This document shows, in pieces, positions 27,864 to 30,138 of a stretch of 30,138 nucleotides of DNA. Within the stretch, counting starts at the first letter, position 1, and each line of letters opens with the position of its first letter. Both the position numbers and the translations under genes were made by a program. This stretch comes from an uncultured Clostridia bacterium (GTDB lineage: Bacteria; Bacillota; Clostridia; UBA1381). A model generated the notes under the pieces. That model worked only from the letters and a program-made list of their open reading frames with translations, did not search any database and was not told where the DNA came from. The stretch covers positions 1-30,138 of the forward strand of contig CAKSJF010000026.1 in the NCBI GenBank assembly GCA_934462945.1. The letters run 5' to 3'.

Positions 27864-29060
27864 TTATTCTCCTACAACTTTTTTCAAAACGTCACCTAAG
27901 ATTTTAATACCCTTTTCAATCTTTTCCTCCGGCATCATCGAATAGTTCAGACGGAACAGATTCGACGGCGCGGTAATATCGGTGGAGAAGTTATTGCCCG
28001 GTACGAATGCAACCTTTGCCTTTAAGCTTTCCTCTAAAATTACGCCGGAATCTGTTTCCTCCGGTGCGGTGCAGAGAACGAAAATCCCACCCTCCGGATG
28101 CGTCCAGGTAACGGTTTTCGGGAAATACTGTTCCATGCAGTCAAGCATAAATCTGCATTTTTCGCCGTACAGCTTGCAGGACTTTTTAATGTATTCTTCA
28201 ATATCATATTTCTTTAAAAATTCTGTTGCCATCATCTGCGTTAAAAGCGGTGTGTGTACGTCGTTCACCTGCTTTGCAACTTCAATTCTGTCCGAGAAAG
28301 CCTCGTTGCAGACGGTATATCCTAAACGCATGCCCGGAGAAAGAATCTTGGAAAACGATCCGACATAAATGACGCGTCCCTCAGTATCCATCGACTTGAT
28401 GGTCGGAACATCCTCGCCGGCAAAACGCAGATCCCCGTAGGGGTTATCCTCAATAATAATGACGTCATACTGCGACGCTAAGGCGAGCAGTCTTTTTCTC
28501 TTTTCCAGGCTCATCGTGATACCGGAGGGATTCTGGAAAGTTGGAATGGTGTAGATTAATTTTACCTTTTTTTCCTTTAAAACTTCCTCTAACTTGTCTA
28601 AATCCATACCGTCCGACAAAACGGGAATCCCGATCAGGTTTGCGCGGTAGGAACGCAGAGAGTTAAGCGTGCCGACAAAGCTCGGAGCTTCTACCACCAC
28701 ATTTTCTCCGTCATTGATCAAAATTTTAGCTGCAAGGTCAATTCCCTGCTGTGCGCCGGTGGTCACAATAATGCGGTCACCCTCTGAAAATGCAGAAACC
28801 TTGTCCACGCGCTTTCTGATCTGTTCAATAAACGGCTTGTAGCCGTCGGTTGTGCCGTATTGGAGCGCACCTGCCGGATTGGTCATTAAGATTTTTCCGG
28901 CGATTTTTGACAATTCTTCGCCCGGAAAGAGCGCCGGATCGGGTGAGCCGCCGGCAAGAGAGATAATCTCCGGGTCTGCCATTCTCTTAAACATTTCCCG
29001 GATTGCAGATGCCTTTAGCGGCTTAATCCGGTCGGATAAATATTGATTTGAATCGATCAT
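27864..29060 (-). CDS. PLP-dependent aminotransferase, class I (2-aminoadipate/aromatic type)
   Basis: A 398-residue fold-type I aminotransferase. The PLP lysine is K238 in G-S-F-S-K-I-L-S-P-G-M-R-L-G-Y. Other family blocks are I-S-L-A-G-G-S-P-D-P (substrate loop), T-T-G-A-Q-Q-G-I-D-L, P-T-F-Q-N-P-S-G and E-D-N-P-Y-G-D-L-R-F. This set marks the LysN/aromatic/alanine-type group related to MocR C-terminal domains, but there is no N-terminal GntR HTH. The amino-acid substrate cannot be told from sequence; 2-aminoadipate, aromatic or branched-chain substrates are possible. GAAAGGAAG precedes ATG 29060. It lies 17 bp after glnS and two bases before trpS. Confidence 0.9.
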   Translation of the reverse strand: MIDSNQYLSDRIKPLKASAIREMFKRMADPEIISLAGGSPDPALFPGEELSKIAGKILMTNPAGALQYGTTDGYKPFIEQIRKRVDKVSAFSEGDRIIVTTGAQQGIDLAAKILINDGENVVVEAPSFVGTLNSLRSYRANLIGIPVLSDGMDLDKLEEVLKEKKVKLIYTIPTFQNPSGITMSLEKRKRLLALASQYDVIIIEDNPYGDLRFAGEDVPTIKSMDTEGRVIYVGSFSKILSPGMRLGYTVCNEAFSDRIEVAKQVNDVHTPLLTQMMATEFLKKYDIEEYIKKSCKLYGEKCRFMLDCMEQYFPKTVTWTHPEGGIFVLCTAPEETDSGVILEESLKAKVAFVPGNNFSTDITAPSNLFRLNYSMMPEEKIEKGIKILGDVLKKVVGE

Positions 29061-29077
29061 ATCAAAAACTTCCTTTC

Positions 29078-30138
29078 TTATTTCATCTTTGCCCAGGAAT
29101 CCTTGAGGGCAACGGTTCTGTTAAATATCAGATGCTCCGGGGTGCTGTCGGTGTCGGCACAGAAATATCCCATCCGCAGGAACTGGAAGGTATCTCCCGG
29201 CTTTGCAGACTTCAGATTTTCCTCCAGCTTGCAGTTTTCTAAGGTGACTACAGAATCCGGATTTAAGTTTTCTAAAAAGCTTCCGACCTTGCTCTCATCT
29301 GACGGGTTTTCCACGTTAAAGAGCCGGTCGTAAAGACGGACGGTTGCGTCAATTGCATGCTTTGCGCTCACCCAGTGGATCGTACCCTTGACCTTTCTTC
29401 CGTCCGGTGACTGACCGCCGCGCGTTTCGGGATCGTAGGTACAGTGGATTACGCATACTTTTCCGTTTTCGTCCTTTTCAATGGACTGACAGGTGACATA
29501 ATAGGCGCTCTTTAAGCGTACCTCTCTGCCAATCGTCATACGGAAATACTTTTTCGGAGCGTCCTCCATAAAGTCATCCTCCTCGATGTAAAGTTCCTTG
29601 GAGAAGGTGACGGTTCGTGTTCCTGCCTCCGGATTTTCCGGATTGATTTCTACTTCAATCTGTTCCTCTAAATCCTCCGGATAATTGTCAATGACTAATT
29701 TTACCGGGCGGAGTACTGCCATAGCACGCGGTGACTTTTTATTTAAATCCTCGCGGACGCAGTATTCCAAAAGACTAAAGTCAATCACGCTGTTTGCTTT
29801 CGCAACACCGATCCGGTCGCAGAAATCGCGGATTGCTTCTGCGGTGTAGCCGCGGCGGCGCATGCCGCAGAGCGTACCCATACGCGGATCGTTCCAGCCG
29901 GATACAATGCCGTCCTGTACTAATTTTAAGCACTTTCTTTTACTGGTCAGTGTATAGTTTAAATTCATTCTGGCAAATTCAATCTGCCGGGACGGATGCT
30001 CAAAGCCTAATTCGCGTAAGAACCAATCATAAAGCGGTCGGTGATCCTCAAATTCTAAGGAACAGAGCGAGTGTGTTACGCCCTCCACGGTATCGGAAAT
30101 CGGGTGTGCAAAGTCGTACATGGGGTATACACACCATT
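29078..30138 (-). CDS. glnS: Glutaminyl-tRNA synthetase, C-terminal part (start beyond window)
   Basis: About 353 codons of a class I synthetase charging tRNA-Gln directly, reading in from beyond base 30138. The frame opens with W-C-V-Y-P-M-Y-D-F-A-H-P-I-S-D and G-V-T-H-S-L-C-S-L-E-F-E-D-H-R, the GlnRS core just before the anticodon-binding domain. The KMSKS-equivalent reads T-L-T-S-K-R, where most GlnRS have M-S-K-R. The C-terminal anticodon-binding beta-barrels fill the rest. The T-S-K-R form leaves the key Ser-Lys intact. The N-terminal third, with the HIGH motif, lies outside the window. It is upstream in the same operon as the aminotransferase and trpS. Confidence 0.95.
   Translation of the reverse strand, partial: WCVYPMYDFAHPISDTVEGVTHSLCSLEFEDHRPLYDWFLRELGFEHPSRQIEFARMNLNYTLTSKRKCLKLVQDGIVSGWNDPRMGTLCGMRRRGYTAEAIRDFCDRIGVAKANSVIDFSLLEYCVREDLNKKSPRAMAVLRPVKLVIDNYPEDLEEQIEVEINPENPEAGTRTVTFSKELYIEEDDFMEDAPKKYFRMTIGREVRLKSAYYVTCQSIEKDENGKVCVIHCTYDPETRGGQSPDGRKVKGTIHWVSAKHAIDATVRLYDRLFNVENPSDESKVGSFLENLNPDSVVTLENCKLEENLKSAKPGDTFQFLRMGYFCADTDSTPEHLIFNRTVALKDSWAKMK

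Noticed and set aside
27862..29077. T-box riboswitch upstream of trpS
   Set aside because: The gap before trpS is two bases and that before the aminotransferase is 17 bases, far too short for a T-box leader.

Overview
The window looks like chromosomal DNA from a low-to-moderate GC Gram-positive anaerobe of the class Clostridia. This rests on strong GGAGG-type ribosome binding sites, consensus sigma-A promoters with 16-17 bp spacers, U-tract intrinsic terminators at most converging gene ends, a polA-coaE-lytic transglycosylase gene order, and a lipoprotein-type PotD with no outer-membrane components anywhere. The genus cannot be fixed from the sequence alone. No phage, transposase or CRISPR array is visible.

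Layout. Positions 1-213 hold the end of a tRNA-Gly(GCC) gene and a complete tRNA-Cys(GCA) gene with terminator, followed by about 500 bp of non-coding, inverted-repeat-rich DNA. Positions 739-4771 form a small carbohydrate/accessory block: an autoregulated TetR regulator, a minus-strand pair (TIM-barrel sugar isomerase and GH99/WbsX-like protein), and a divergently transcribed serine beta-lactamase-like hydrolase. An exact inverted repeat covers both -10 boxes of that divergent pair. Positions 4940-8665 hold a second TetR gene in an apparent operon with a large secreted protein: discoidin-like domain, then about 16 GGGI-type beta-helix repeats resembling chlamydial Pmp repeats, then an InlB-type repeat. 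A DUF4143 ATPase and a lone PTS Enzyme I follow on the minus strand.

Positions 11964-18826 form a long plus-strand housekeeping operon: ung-polA-coaE-lytic transglycosylase-cytidylate kinase-like-uppP-DUF1294. Just before its terminator sits a HicB-like/HicA toxin-antitoxin pair, bounded by two perfect 29-bp direct repeats; the second repeat supplies the 5' arm of the operon terminator. Positions 18935-22861 are a complete potABCD polyamine importer, whose PotD carries both a lipobox and a C-terminal membrane helix. A ROK glucokinase with a REP-like hairpin in its leader follows, tightly coupled to a Fic-fold protein that lacks the catalytic histidine.

Positions 24615-30138 are a minus-strand operon entering from beyond the window: glnS (partial), a PLP aminotransferase, trpS, a WecA/TagO-type GlcNAc-1-phosphate transferase and a UDP-GlcNAc 2-epimerase. 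The last two, with UppP and the lytic transglycosylase, give the window a cell-envelope theme: undecaprenyl-linked polymer initiation, ManNAc supply and lipid-carrier recycling. The features most worth following up are the 29-bp-bounded HicBA insertion, the Pmp-like secreted protein with its own regulator, the His-to-Gln Fic protein, the doubly anchored PotD, and the symmetric operator of the divergent carbohydrate genes. Nothing seen amounts to proof of a wholly new system.
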